Source: Pseudonocardia oroxyli
Lineage (GTDB): Bacteria; Actinomycetota; Actinomycetes; Mycobacteriales; Pseudonocardiaceae
Assembly: GCF_900102195.1 (NCBI RefSeq)
Contig: NZ_FNBE01000014.1
Location: 124,001-188,000, forward strand
DNA length: 64,000 bases
Direction: 5' to 3'
Part shown: one piece after another, positions 33,996 to 42,086 of the stretch
Layout: the number at the start of each line of letters is the position of its first letter
How positions within the stretch are numbered: position 1 is the first letter of the stretch
Translations under genes and position numbers: made by a program
The notes under the pieces: model-generated
What the model saw: the letters and a program-made list of their open reading frames with translations, nothing else
What the model was told of the DNA's origin: nothing
The model's database searches: none

Positions 33996-34651
33996 CACGC
34001 GACCCGTCCGACGAGAGCGTCCGCATCGAGGCGGTCGGTGCGATCGGCGGGGAAGTCGTGCCCCGCGGTGTTCGTGTTGGGGAAGGCGATGCACTCGATG
34101 CCGGCCGAGGTGGCCGACCCGACCCCGCCGAGGTTGTCCTCGATCGCGACGCACGATCCGGCGTCCTCGCCCAGCACGGACAACGCGTACCGGTAGGCGG
34201 CCGGATCCGGTTTCGGGTCGTCGACCGAGGAGCTGTCCACGACGACGTCGAACACCGCGCGGTCGAGGTGGGGCTCGAGGCCGGTGAGGAGGGCCTCGAC
34301 GTTCTCCGGCGCGGTGGTGGTGACCAGCCCGACCCGGACGCCGGCCCGGCGGGCCGCCTCGACCGTCTCCAGGACACCCGGTCGGGGTGTGAGCGGGGTG
34401 GACCGCAGGCTCTCCTGGAAGAGCGCGGACTTGGTGTGGTGCACGGCCTCGGCGTCGACCTGGACACCCGTGCGGTCGGCCTCCTCGGCGACGCGGCGAC
34501 GACCGCCGCTCGACTGCAGCAACCGGGCGTACTCCTCCTGCGACCACGACCAGTCGAGGCCGTGCCGGGCGAACGCGCGGTTGTACGCGTCGCGTTGGAG
34601 CTCTGAGGTGTCGGCGAGCGTGCTGAGGGAGCCGAACAGGACTGCGGGCAT
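33995..34651 (-). CDS. HAD-fold protein lacking the nucleophile motif
   Basis: The 218-residue protein looks like a CbbY/beta-phosphoglucomutase-type HAD protein with cap domain. It has the motif II threonine (GLVTTTAPEN), the motif III lysine (SVDDPKPDPAAYRYAL) and motif IV acids (CVAIEDNLGGVGSA). The N-terminal motif I, normally DxDGT, reads LFGSLSTLAD, so both catalytic aspartates are replaced (D7 to G, D9 to L), as read directly from the codons. Phosphatase activity is therefore unlikely. It is the first gene of the mys operon, and its stop overlaps the mysA start. The ATG at 34651 has GAGAGG upstream. A chaperone, binding or regulatory role for the sugar-phosphate substrate is a guess. 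Confidence 0.75.
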   Translation of the reverse strand: MPAVLFGSLSTLADTSELQRDAYNRAFARHGLDWSWSQEEYARLLQSSGGRRRVAEEADRTGVQVDAEAVHHTKSALFQESLRSTPLTPRPGVLETVEAARRAGVRVGLVTTTAPENVEALLTGLEPHLDRAVFDVVVDSSSVDDPKPDPAAYRYALSVLGEDAGSCVAIEDNLGGVGSATSAGIECIAFPNTNTAGHDFPADRTDRLDADALVGRVA

Positions 34652-34923
34652 GACGGGACCTCTCACGAGAGACGTGATGACAGCGGTGTCGGGTCCGTCG
34701 AGCGGGGGCGAGCGGAACCACGAGGGGCCCGCGACGCGGGCCTGGGGTGATACGCGGCGACGACCCCGATGGGAGCGGTGGTCTCGCCGGTCTGGTGCCC
34801 CGGCAGGGGCGACGGATGGGGCCTGGCGGTCTCCTCGTCACGACGGCGCCCCGGGGCGTCACGGGGTCTCGTCCAGTATCGGGACTCCCCCGGGGACGGC
34901 AACTCGACCTCGGGGGCCGCCGG
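34652..34923. promoter_or_regulatory. Presumed promoter region of the mys operon
   Basis: The 272-base gap upstream of the HAD-like gene contains no gene. A compact palindrome, GGCCCGCG-A-CGCGGGCC, lies at 34726-34742 and could be an operator or the terminator of the PRC-barrel gene upstream, which points the same way. No clear -10/-35 pair was identified. Confidence 0.4.
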
Positions 34924-35370
34924 TCAGGCGGACCGCACCCCCGGCACGCCGTCCTCGCCCGTGTCCGGCCGGCCCGCGGCGGCGAAGCCGTCCGCGCCCG
35001 CCGCCACCTCGTCGCGTTCGGCGCGGTCGTCCTCTCGGCCGGAGTGCCTGCCCGCGGGGTGCTCGCCCCCGCCGGGCAGGCCGTAGTGCGCCAGCAGTGC
35101 GGCGCGCTCCCCGGGGGTGAGACGCTCGGCCGCCGGGACGGGCGCGGTCCGGACGGCGTGCGCGTCGTGGGGCACGGCGAGGGTGTCTCCGTCGATCTCC
35201 GATCCCGCGAGCGGGACCGGGGCCGTCGGGCTCCCGGCGCGGGTGAGCACCGCCCACTCGAGCTCGCCGGTCTCGTCCTCGGCGAGGACCGCGTCGACGG
35301 TGCCGAGCTCCTCGCCCCCGGTGCCGATCACGATCTTCCCGACCAGGGCGTCCGCGTCCGTGTGATCCAT
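34924..35370 (-). CDS. PRC-barrel domain protein
   Basis: The 148-residue protein begins with a PRC-barrel-like region (about 1-75; LVGKIVIGTGGEELGTVDAV, WAVLTRAG). Then comes LTPGERAALLAHYGLPGGGE and a charged, low-complexity tail. Such proteins are common in actinobacteria near stress or membrane genes and have no defined reaction. The start is the ATG at 35370. In-frame codons upstream of it lack similarity. Confidence 0.75.
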   Translation of the reverse strand: MDHTDADALVGKIVIGTGGEELGTVDAVLAEDETGELEWAVLTRAGSPTAPVPLAGSEIDGDTLAVPHDAHAVRTAPVPAAERLTPGERAALLAHYGLPGGGEHPAGRHSGREDDRAERDEVAAGADGFAAAGRPDTGEDGVPGVRSA

Positions 35371-35487
35371 CTGCCGGGGGTACCCGGGCCGCGCGCACCC
35401 ATGCGGGTGCCGTCCTGCGGCCGCCGTCTCACCCGCGACGGCGAGCGGGTCACCCTGCTGCGGACCCGCCCGCACGGACCGGGCGCG

Positions 35488-36327
35488 TCAGGCGCGGCGC
35501 AGCGCCGCGTCCGCGACGCAGTAGAGCCCGAAGGCCCCGAAGCCCAGCGCCACGGCGACGACGAGGAACGGTCCGAGCGGGGTCTCGGCGAGGGCCCGCA
35601 GCGCGGCGTCGAGCCCGCCGGCCCGCTCCGCGTCCGACGCCACGGCCGCGGTCACCACCAGGATCCCGACGACGGCCAGCGCCACCGCCCTGGCGACGTG
35701 CCCGAGCGCGCCCACCACCTCGATCAGGCGCCGCACGGCCGAGGGCACCTGCCGGACGTCCAGGTCGCCCATGAACGTCCGCCGGACCCCGGTGTAGGTC
35801 ATGGTGACCGCGACGATCCCGATCACCACGCCGCCGAGCAGGACCAGCAGCCTGCCCGCGGGCAGCACCAGGACGTCGGCCACCGTCTCGCGTGCGCCCG
35901 CGTCGCCGGAGCGCCTGCCGGAGAACAGGAACGCCACCGTCACACCGGCGAGGGCGAGCATCGCGGCGGCCTTCGAGACGGCGCCGACCCGCTTGCGCAC
36001 CCGCTCGCCGCCGGAGACCCAGCGAAACCCCCACCACGCCGCCGACAGCTGCCAGACCGCGAACGCGACGAGCCCCACGGCGATCACCACCAGGCCCACC
36101 GCCCCGGCCCCGGTCGCGGCGATCTCGGCGACCGCGCCCTGGGCGTCGGCCGACCCCTCCGGCGCCCCCAGCGCCGCCCGCACGGCCAGCCAGGCCACCA
36201 CGAGGTGCACGACGCCGTAGGAGACCAGCCCGATCCGGCCGAGCAGGTCGATCGCGGGGCCGGGCGCGTCGGAGCGGCCCGCGCGCACGGAGCGGCGGAG
36301 CCGCCGCAGGGAGAGGGTCACCCGCAC
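35488..36327 (-). CDS. DUF1206 integral membrane protein
   Basis: The 279-residue protein has six likely membrane segments arranged as three related pairs. Each pair carries a glycine-rich first helix such as LLGRIGLVSYGVVHLVVAWL, AVSKAAAMLALAGVTVAFLF and ALGHVARAVALAVVGILVV. This threefold repeat is characteristic of DUF1206. Its function is unknown. The GTG at 36327 lies eight bases after the stop of the HAD gene, so the two may be co-transcribed. GTG 36321 is an alternative start. Confidence 0.8.
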   Translation of the reverse strand: MRVTLSLRRLRRSVRAGRSDAPGPAIDLLGRIGLVSYGVVHLVVAWLAVRAALGAPEGSADAQGAVAEIAATGAGAVGLVVIAVGLVAFAVWQLSAAWWGFRWVSGGERVRKRVGAVSKAAAMLALAGVTVAFLFSGRRSGDAGARETVADVLVLPAGRLLVLLGGVVIGIVAVTMTYTGVRRTFMGDLDVRQVPSAVRRLIEVVGALGHVARAVALAVVGILVVTAAVASDAERAGGLDAALRALAETPLGPFLVVAVALGFGAFGLYCVADAALRRA

Positions 36328-36335
36328 ACCCTGGC

Positions 36336-36995
36336 CTACCCGCGCAGCTCGCGGACGAGGCCCTCCTGCAGCTCGGGGAGGGAGTCGTACACCTCCCGGG
36401 CGCCCGCCTCCCGGAGCTCGCCCGCGGAGAACCCGCCGGTGCGCACGCCGAGACCGGGCCACCCCGCCCGGCCCGCCGCCACGAAGTCCCACACCGAGTC
36501 CCCGACCATCAGCGCCCGCCGCCCGTCCACCCGCTCGACCGCCGCGTGGAGCAGGTCCGGCTCGGGCTTGGTCCGGTCGACGTCCTTGCTCGTCGTCCAG
36601 GCGTCGGCGAGGTCGCGGCCGTCGAACAGGTCGAGGTAGACGTCGACGTGCTCGGGCGCACCCGAGCTGGCCAGGACCACCCGCACCCCGGTCCCGCGCA
36701 ACGCGGTGAGCAGGTCGCGGACGCCCTCGAAGGCCCGGATCTCGGGGAGCGTGGTCTCGAACTCCTCGGCCCAGGCCGCGCGCACGTCGTCGCCGTGCTC
36801 CTGCTCGAACCGGGACCCGGCCACCGCGGGCACGATCTGGTCACCGCCCATCCCGATCGCCCGGTGCAACCGCCAGACCGGCAGCACGACGTCGAACCGC
36901 AGGAACGCCCGGTACCAGCTCAGGGCGTGCTGGTAGTTCGTGTCCACGAGGGTGCCGTCGACGTCGAGCACGACGGTGTCGATACGTTCCACCAT
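36336..36995 (-). CDS. HAD-family hydrolase (phosphoglycolate phosphatase-like)
   Basis: The 219-residue protein has a complete HAD motif set. These are VVLDVDGTLVDT at residues 8-19, a motif II serine in VVLASSGAPEH, a motif III lysine in DRTKPEPDLLHAA and motif IV in ALMVGDSVWDFVAAG. A cap domain lies between motifs I and II. It should dephosphorylate a small phosphate ester, but the substrate is unknown. It contrasts with the motif-less HAD protein of the mys operon. The ATG at 36995 lies 28 bases after the ThDP enzyme stop. Confidence 0.85.
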   Translation of the reverse strand: MVERIDTVVLDVDGTLVDTNYQHALSWYRAFLRFDVVLPVWRLHRAIGMGGDQIVPAVAGSRFEQEHGDDVRAAWAEEFETTLPEIRAFEGVRDLLTALRGTGVRVVLASSGAPEHVDVYLDLFDGRDLADAWTTSKDVDRTKPEPDLLHAAVERVDGRRALMVGDSVWDFVAAGRAGWPGLGVRTGGFSAGELREAGAREVYDSLPELQEGLVRELRG

Positions 36996-37023
36996 GCCCG
37001 GCGAGTACCCGGGACGCGTCCGG

Positions 37024-38571
37024 CTACTCGGCACCCCACCGGCGGCGGACCGCGCGGGCCGCGGCACCCACGGTGAAGCGGAAGCCCTCCTTGACCAGGT
37101 CGGGCAGCGCCTCGTCGCCGCGCAGCTGCGACCGCAGCGCCTTGACGAGCTGGTCGATCGTGACGTGCGGGGGGATGATCGGCACGTGCGGGTCGACGAC
37201 GGCGTCGATCACGAAGGGCCGGTCCGCCGCGAGCGCGGCGTCCCACACGGCGTCGATGTCCTCGGGCCGCTCCAGCCGCCGCCCCTCCAGACCGAGCATC
37301 CGGGCGTAGTCGGCGTACCGGACGTCCGGGAGGCCCTGGATGTTCGGGTCCGGCCGGTCGCCGAGCTCGGAGCGCACCTCCCAGGTCTCGAACGCCAGGT
37401 CCCGGTTGTTCAGCACGAGGACGACCAGCCGCGGGTCGGCCCACGTCCGCCAGTACTTCGCCACGGTCACCAGCTCGGTGAGGCCGTTCATCTGCATCGC
37501 CCCGTCGCCGAGCAGCGCGAACGCGGGCCGCTCCGGGTGGGCGGTCTTCGCGGCCAGGGCGTACGGCATGGCGCCGCCCATGCTCGGCAGGGTGCCGGAC
37601 AGCGACGCGAGCTGCCCTGGCCGCAGTGCGAGGTCTCGGGCGAACCAGCAGGTCACGGTGCCGCACTCGATCGCCAGCAGCGCGTCGTCGGCGAGCCGGT
37701 CGGACAGGGCCGACACCACGGCCTCCGGGTTCACGGGGTCGGCCTCCGCGCGCACCCGCTGCGCCGAATAGTCGCCCCACGTCTGCTTCCAGCCGGCGAT
37801 GCGATCGCGCCAGACCCCGTCCGGCTTCGGCTCGAGCAGGGGCAGCAGGGCGGCGAGGGTGGCGCGCGAGTCCCCCGTGAGGTTGACCTCGGTCGGGTAG
37901 CGCAGGCCGTTGTTCGCGCCGTCGATGTCGATCTGCACCGCCCGCGCCGAGCCGGGCGGCGGGTGGTACTCGCCGTACGGCATGGTCGTGCCGACCACGA
38001 GCAGGGTGTCGCACTCCTGCATGAGCTCCCAGCTGGGCCGGGTGCCGAGCAGGCCGATGGCGCCGGTCACCCACGGGAGGCGGTCGTCGAGCACGGTCTT
38101 GCCGAGCAGCGCCTTCGCCGCCCCCGCCCCCAGGCGGTCCGCCACCGCGGTCAGCTCCCCGGTGGCGTGCGCGGCGCCCGCCCCGGCGAGGATCGCCACC
38201 CGCTCCCCCGCGTTCAGCACCGCCGCGGCCCGCTCGAGATCGGCGGCCGCCGGGACCTGCGGGGTGGTGCTGGGCACCGACGAGGTGTGCACGAAGCCGT
38301 GCGCGAAGGGCGGGTCGGTGACCGCGTCGGCCTGCTGGACGTCGCTGGGCAGGATCAAGGCGGTGACGGTGCGTCTGCTCAGCGCGATCCGGCACGCCCG
38401 GTCGACGGCGTGGTTGACCTGCGCCGGCTCCGCGTCCCCCGCGGCGACCGCCTGGCTGAGCCGAGCGACCATCCCGCCGATGCCGTCCCCCGGGTAGCCG
38501 TAGAAGCGGCGCACACCCCAGTCACCGAGCCGCCGGGCGAGGTGCGCACCGACCGTCGCGGACCCGGTCAT
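37024..38571 (-). CDS. Pyruvate oxidase-like ThDP enzyme lacking most of its PYR domain
   Basis: The 515-residue protein is a thiamine-diphosphate enzyme of the acetolactate synthase/pyruvate oxidase family. The C-terminal domain is complete, with LPSMGGAMPYALAAK and the ThDP/Mg motif GDGAMQMNGL followed by VLNNRDL. The N-terminal domain starts normally (RRFYGYPGDGIGGMVARL, near residues 20-38) but about 15 residues later is already at AQVNHAVDRACRIALSRRTV, which normally lies some 110 residues further on. The missing part includes the conserved glutamate that activates ThDP. The frame is kept, so this is an in-frame deletion or an unusual subfamily. Activity is doubtful. Confidence 0.75.
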   Translation of the reverse strand: MTGSATVGAHLARRLGDWGVRRFYGYPGDGIGGMVARLSQAVAAGDAEPAQVNHAVDRACRIALSRRTVTALILPSDVQQADAVTDPPFAHGFVHTSSVPSTTPQVPAAADLERAAAVLNAGERVAILAGAGAAHATGELTAVADRLGAGAAKALLGKTVLDDRLPWVTGAIGLLGTRPSWELMQECDTLLVVGTTMPYGEYHPPPGSARAVQIDIDGANNGLRYPTEVNLTGDSRATLAALLPLLEPKPDGVWRDRIAGWKQTWGDYSAQRVRAEADPVNPEAVVSALSDRLADDALLAIECGTVTCWFARDLALRPGQLASLSGTLPSMGGAMPYALAAKTAHPERPAFALLGDGAMQMNGLTELVTVAKYWRTWADPRLVVLVLNNRDLAFETWEVRSELGDRPDPNIQGLPDVRYADYARMLGLEGRRLERPEDIDAVWDAALAADRPFVIDAVVDPHVPIIPPHVTIDQLVKALRSQLRGDEALPDLVKEGFRFTVGAAARAVRRRWGAE

Positions 38572-38677
38572 CACACCGTCCCCGGGTACATGGGCTTGCC
38601 TCCCGCTGCGGACACCATGTCCACATCGATACCCGGAGCCGGTGGGGAGAACGCCGAGCGCGGGGTAACCGACCGCC

Positions 38678-39688
38678 ATGACCTCCTTCGGCTACACCCT
38701 GATGACCGAGCAGCGCGGGCCGCGCGACCTCGTCGCCGACGCCGTCGGGGCCGAACGCGCGGGCTTCGACTTCGCGGTGGTGAGCGACCACTACTTCCCG
38801 TGGCTCGACGAGATGGGCCACGCCCCCTACGCGTGGAGCGTGCTCGGCGCGGTCGCCACCGCCACCGAGCGCCTCCCCCTGATGACCTACGTGACCTGCC
38901 CGATCATGCGCTACCACCCCGCCGTCGTCGCGCAGAAGGCCGCCACGGTGGCCCTGCTGTCCGAGGGCCGCTTCACCCTCGGGCTCGGGTCCGGGGAGAA
39001 CCTCAACGAACACGTCGTCGGGCGGGGATGGCCCACCGCCGACGTCCGCCAGGACATGCTCGACGAGGCCGTCACCGTCATCCGCAGGCTCCTCGCAGGC
39101 GGGTACGTCACCCACGAGGGCCCGCACTACCGCGTCGACTCCGCCAAGATCTGGGACCTGCCCGAGGGCGGCGTCCCGCTCGCGATCGCCGTCTCCGGCG
39201 CCCGGTCGATCGACCGCTACGCCCCGGTCGCCGACGCCATGGTCGCTGTGCAGCCCGAGCCCGGCCTGGTCGAGCGGTGGGACGCCGCCGCCGGGACGGA
39301 CCTGCCCAAGATCGGGCAGCAGCCCACCAGCTGGGGGCCCGACGCCGAGGCCGCCACCGACCGCGCCCACGCGCTCTTCCGCTGGTTCGGCGGGGGCTGG
39401 AAGGTCAACGCCGAGCTCCCCGGCACCGCCGGGTTCGCCGCCGCCACCCGGTTCGTCCGGCGCGAGGACGTCGCCGCGGCGATCCCCTGCGGCCCGGACG
39501 TGTCCGCCCACGTCGAGGCGGTGCGCCCGTTCGTCGACGCGGGCTTCACCCACGTCGCCCTCGTGGAGATCGGCGGGGAGATGCAGCCCGACTACCTGGA
39601 GTTCGCGCGGACCACCCTGCTGCCCGCGTTGCGCGAGGAGTACGGCGAGGCGAAGGACTCCGCGATCACCACGCGGCCCTCGGCGTAG
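38678..39688 (+). CDS. F420-dependent luciferase-like oxidoreductase (TIGR03557-type)
   Basis: The 336-residue protein is a luciferase-like monooxygenase-fold protein of the F420-dependent glucose-6-phosphate dehydrogenase branch. It has FDFAVVSDHYFPWLDEMGHA (about 30-50), MTYVTCPIMRYHPAVVAQKA and GRFTLGLGSGENLNEHVVG, segments that form the F420 pocket in relatives. The substrate is unknown. The ATG at 38678 is 106 bases from the divergent ThDP gene. Compared with the second copy at 41.3 kb it is full length. Confidence 0.85.
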   Translation: MTSFGYTLMTEQRGPRDLVADAVGAERAGFDFAVVSDHYFPWLDEMGHAPYAWSVLGAVATATERLPLMTYVTCPIMRYHPAVVAQKAATVALLSEGRFTLGLGSGENLNEHVVGRGWPTADVRQDMLDEAVTVIRRLLAGGYVTHEGPHYRVDSAKIWDLPEGGVPLAIAVSGARSIDRYAPVADAMVAVQPEPGLVERWDAAAGTDLPKIGQQPTSWGPDAEAATDRAHALFRWFGGGWKVNAELPGTAGFAAATRFVRREDVAAAIPCGPDVSAHVEAVRPFVDAGFTHVALVEIGGEMQPDYLEFARTTLLPALREEYGEAKDSAITTRPSA

Positions 39689-39726
39689 CGGACGCGTAGC
39701 CCGCCGCGCCTCGGGTAGCCGCCTCG

Positions 39727-39888
39727 ATGATGAGCACCGAGAAGCCGCCCGAAGAACCCGAGTGCCCGCGCCACCCCGACGACCCCGATGCGGAGGCGGA
39801 GGACCGGGGCGACGAGCTGGACGAGCTGCAGCGTCGGTTCGACGTGGCCCACGACAGCCCGCCGCCCCCGGCGCGGGGAGAGCTCTAG
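39727..39888 (+). CDS. Small acidic protein, unknown
   Basis: A 53-residue reading frame begins MMSTEKPPEEPECPRHPDDP and is highly acidic, continuing DELDELQRRFDVAHDSP. It starts 38 bases after the F420-type gene and its stop overlaps the convergent mycothione reductase stop by four bases. The coherent composition and third-position bias favour a real gene. No family is recognised. Confidence 0.5.
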   Translation: MMSTEKPPEEPECPRHPDDPDAEAEDRGDELDELQRRFDVAHDSPPPPARGEL

Positions 39889-41237
39889 AGATCGAGCAGC
39901 GCCTGCTGGACCACCTCCGTCAGCGCGGGGTGGATCCAGTAGGGCCGGTCGATCAGGTCCGCCGCCGGGATGCCCAGCGTCATCGCGACGACGAGGGGCT
40001 GGATCAGCACCGGGGCGTCCGGGCCGAGGAGGTGGGCACCGAGCAGCCGTCCGCTCGCCGGGTCGACGTAGACGGTGCAGAACCCGGCCGGGTCCTCCAG
40101 CGCCCAGCCGTAGGCGGTGTCGACGTACTCCGCGGTGCCGCGCAGGTAGTCGCGCCCGCTCAGCTCCGCGGCCGTGGCACCCACGGTGGCGATCTGCGGG
40201 TCGGTGAACACCGCGGCGGGGACCACGTCGTGCTGGGCGGACCGCAGCGACTCCGGATGCCGGAGGTTGTGCCGCACCACGTCCGCCTCCCGGTTCGCGA
40301 CGTGCTTGAGCGGCACCGGGCTGCAGCAGTCCCCCAGCGCCCACACCCCGTCCGAGGTGGTGCGCTGGTACTCGTCCACCGTGATCAGCCCCGCGTCGTC
40401 GGTCTCGACGCCCCCCTTCGCCAGGTCCATCCGGTCGCCGTTGGGCGTGCGGCCGGTGGCCACCAGCAGCGTGTCGGCGCCGATCACGGTCCCGTCGTCC
40501 AGCACGATCTCGAGGTCCCCGGGCCGACCGCGCAGCTCCGTGAGCTGTCGTCCGAGATGGAGGGTGAACCGCCGGGCCGCCAGCTCGGTGAAGGCCGAGG
40601 CGAGCTGTCCGTCCAGGCTCGCGAGCAGCGTGTCCCCGCTCTCCACGATCGTCACGTCCGTGCCGAAGGAGTCGAACACGTGCGCCAGCTCCGCAGCGAT
40701 GTAGCCACCCCCGAGCACGACGAGCCGAGCGGGGAGCGCGTCGAGCCGCATGATCGTGTTCGACGTCTCGTACGGCAGGCCCGAGTCCGCCACCGGCGGC
40801 GGGACGACCGGGCGGGACCCGACGGCGAGCACGATCCGGTCCCCGGTCACGGTGACCCCGTCGACGTCGAGCTCGCGGGGGCCGGTGAACCCGGCCGTCC
40901 CGGTGTGGACGGTGATCGAGTCCGTGTCGGCGCGCGAGCGGCGCGAGTCCGTCGCGATCGGGTCCAGCCGCGCGAACACCCGGTCCCGCACGGCGGGCCA
41001 GTCCACCCCGCCCGGCTCGGCGGCCACGTCGAACGTGCCCGCGGAGCGGACCTCGGTGGCGACGTCCGCGGTGTGCGCCAGCATCTTCGTCGGGATGCAC
41101 CCGACGTTGAGGCACGTCCCGCCGAAGCGGTGTTCCTCCTCGACGAACGCCACGTCCAGGTCCGCGAATGACGAGTCGACCACCATGTTCCCGGACCCCG
41201 TGCCCACGACGACGAGGTCGTGATGATGAGACGCCAT
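39885..41237 (-). CDS. mtr: Mycothione reductase
   Basis: This flavoprotein reduces mycothione disulfide to mycothiol with NADPH, keeping the actinobacterial thiol pool reduced. The 450-residue protein has an FAD motif VVVGTGSGNMVV at residues 9-20, the redox-active GGTCLNVGCIPTKML near 39-53, the second dinucleotide motif VVLGGGYIAAELAHVF near 170-185 and the C-terminal YWIHPALTEVV with the catalytic histidine. The GSGN variant of the first motif is typical of mycothione reductases as opposed to glutathione reductases. The ATG is at 41237. Confidence 0.92.
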   Translation of the reverse strand: MASHHHDLVVVGTGSGNMVVDSSFADLDVAFVEEEHRFGGTCLNVGCIPTKMLAHTADVATEVRSAGTFDVAAEPGGVDWPAVRDRVFARLDPIATDSRRSRADTDSITVHTGTAGFTGPRELDVDGVTVTGDRIVLAVGSRPVVPPPVADSGLPYETSNTIMRLDALPARLVVLGGGYIAAELAHVFDSFGTDVTIVESGDTLLASLDGQLASAFTELAARRFTLHLGRQLTELRGRPGDLEIVLDDGTVIGADTLLVATGRTPNGDRMDLAKGGVETDDAGLITVDEYQRTTSDGVWALGDCCSPVPLKHVANREADVVRHNLRHPESLRSAQHDVVPAAVFTDPQIATVGATAAELSGRDYLRGTAEYVDTAYGWALEDPAGFCTVYVDPASGRLLGAHLLGPDAPVLIQPLVVAMTLGIPAADLIDRPYWIHPALTEVVQQALLDL

Positions 41238-41322
41238 GGCGCCGGGGTACCCGCTCGCCCGGCCGCGACCCCGCCGGCGTCCGGCGTGGTTCGCCGACCA
41301 CGGCCGGGGGTAGCGCCATCGC

Positions 41323-42084
41323 ATGGCGAGCATCGGCTACTTCCTGTCCTGCGAGCAGTACGGTCCCCGCGAGCTCGTCGCCCAGGCGGCCGCCACCGCC
41401 GCGGTCCAGCTCGACGGGCGGTTCGTCCTCGGCGTCGGCAGCGGCGAGGCGCTCAACGAACACGTCCTCGGGGACGCCTGGCCCTCGGTCGGCGAGCGGC
41501 TGGCCATGCTGGAGGAGGCCGTCGACCTGATCCGGCTGCTGCACCGCGGCGGGCAGGTCAGCCACCACGGCGAGTACTACGAGGTCCAGGAGGCCCGGAT
41601 CTACACCCGCCCCGAGGAGCCCGTCCCGATCTACGTCTCCGGGTTCGGCCCGCAGGCGACCGAGCTCGCCGGCCGCATCGGCGACGGCTACTGCACGGTG
41701 CTGCCCGACGCCGACCTCGTCCGCACCTTCCGCGAGAGCGGCGGCGGGGACAAGCCCGTCCAGGCCGGGATGAAGGTCTGCTGGGACACCGACCGGGAGG
41801 CCGCCCTGGACCGGGCGCACCGGTTGTGGGCCAACGACCTGCTGCCCGGACAGCTCGCCCAGACCCTCCCCCGCCCCCAGGACTTCGCCGACGCCACGTC
41901 CCTGGTCCCGCGGGACGCGATCGGCGACGCGATCGTCTGCGGTGACGACACCGCCGAGCACCTCGACCGCGTGCAGTCCTACCTGGCGGCCGGGGTCGAC
42001 GAGGTGTACGTCCAGCAGGTCGGCGCCGACCACGACGGGTTCTTCCGGGCCTGGGGCGACCACATCCTGCCGAAGCTGAGCTGA
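41323..42084 (+). CDS. F420-type luciferase-like protein with internal deletion
   Basis: This 253-residue protein is related to the full-length protein at 38.7 kb and begins IGYFLSCEQYGPRELVAQAA, then jumps directly to ATAAVQLDGRFVLGVGSGEA. Relatives have about 70 residues between these points, including the SDHYxPW segment that contacts F420 and the substrate. The join falls on the repeated AQAA sequence, as expected for recombination between short repeats. The frame is intact to the normal C-terminus (DEVYVQQVGADHDGFFRAWG). The protein is probably inactive or altered. Confidence 0.75.
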   Translation: MASIGYFLSCEQYGPRELVAQAAATAAVQLDGRFVLGVGSGEALNEHVLGDAWPSVGERLAMLEEAVDLIRLLHRGGQVSHHGEYYEVQEARIYTRPEEPVPIYVSGFGPQATELAGRIGDGYCTVLPDADLVRTFRESGGGDKPVQAGMKVCWDTDREAALDRAHRLWANDLLPGQLAQTLPRPQDFADATSLVPRDAIGDAIVCGDDTAEHLDRVQSYLAAGVDEVYVQQVGADHDGFFRAWGDHILPKLS

Positions 42085-42086
42085 CC

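Noticed and set aside
33995..34651. HAD gene as a standard phosphatase removing the phosphate from the cyclase product
   Set aside because: Both catalytic aspartates of motif I are missing.
27022..34651. One joint biosynthetic cluster of the diiron operon and mysABCD
   Set aside because: The two sets are on opposite strands and converge. A functional link is not shown by the sequence, so they are reported separately.
34663..34902. 79-codon frame upstream of the mys operon
   Set aside because: It has low complexity, no family match and overlaps the presumed promoter.
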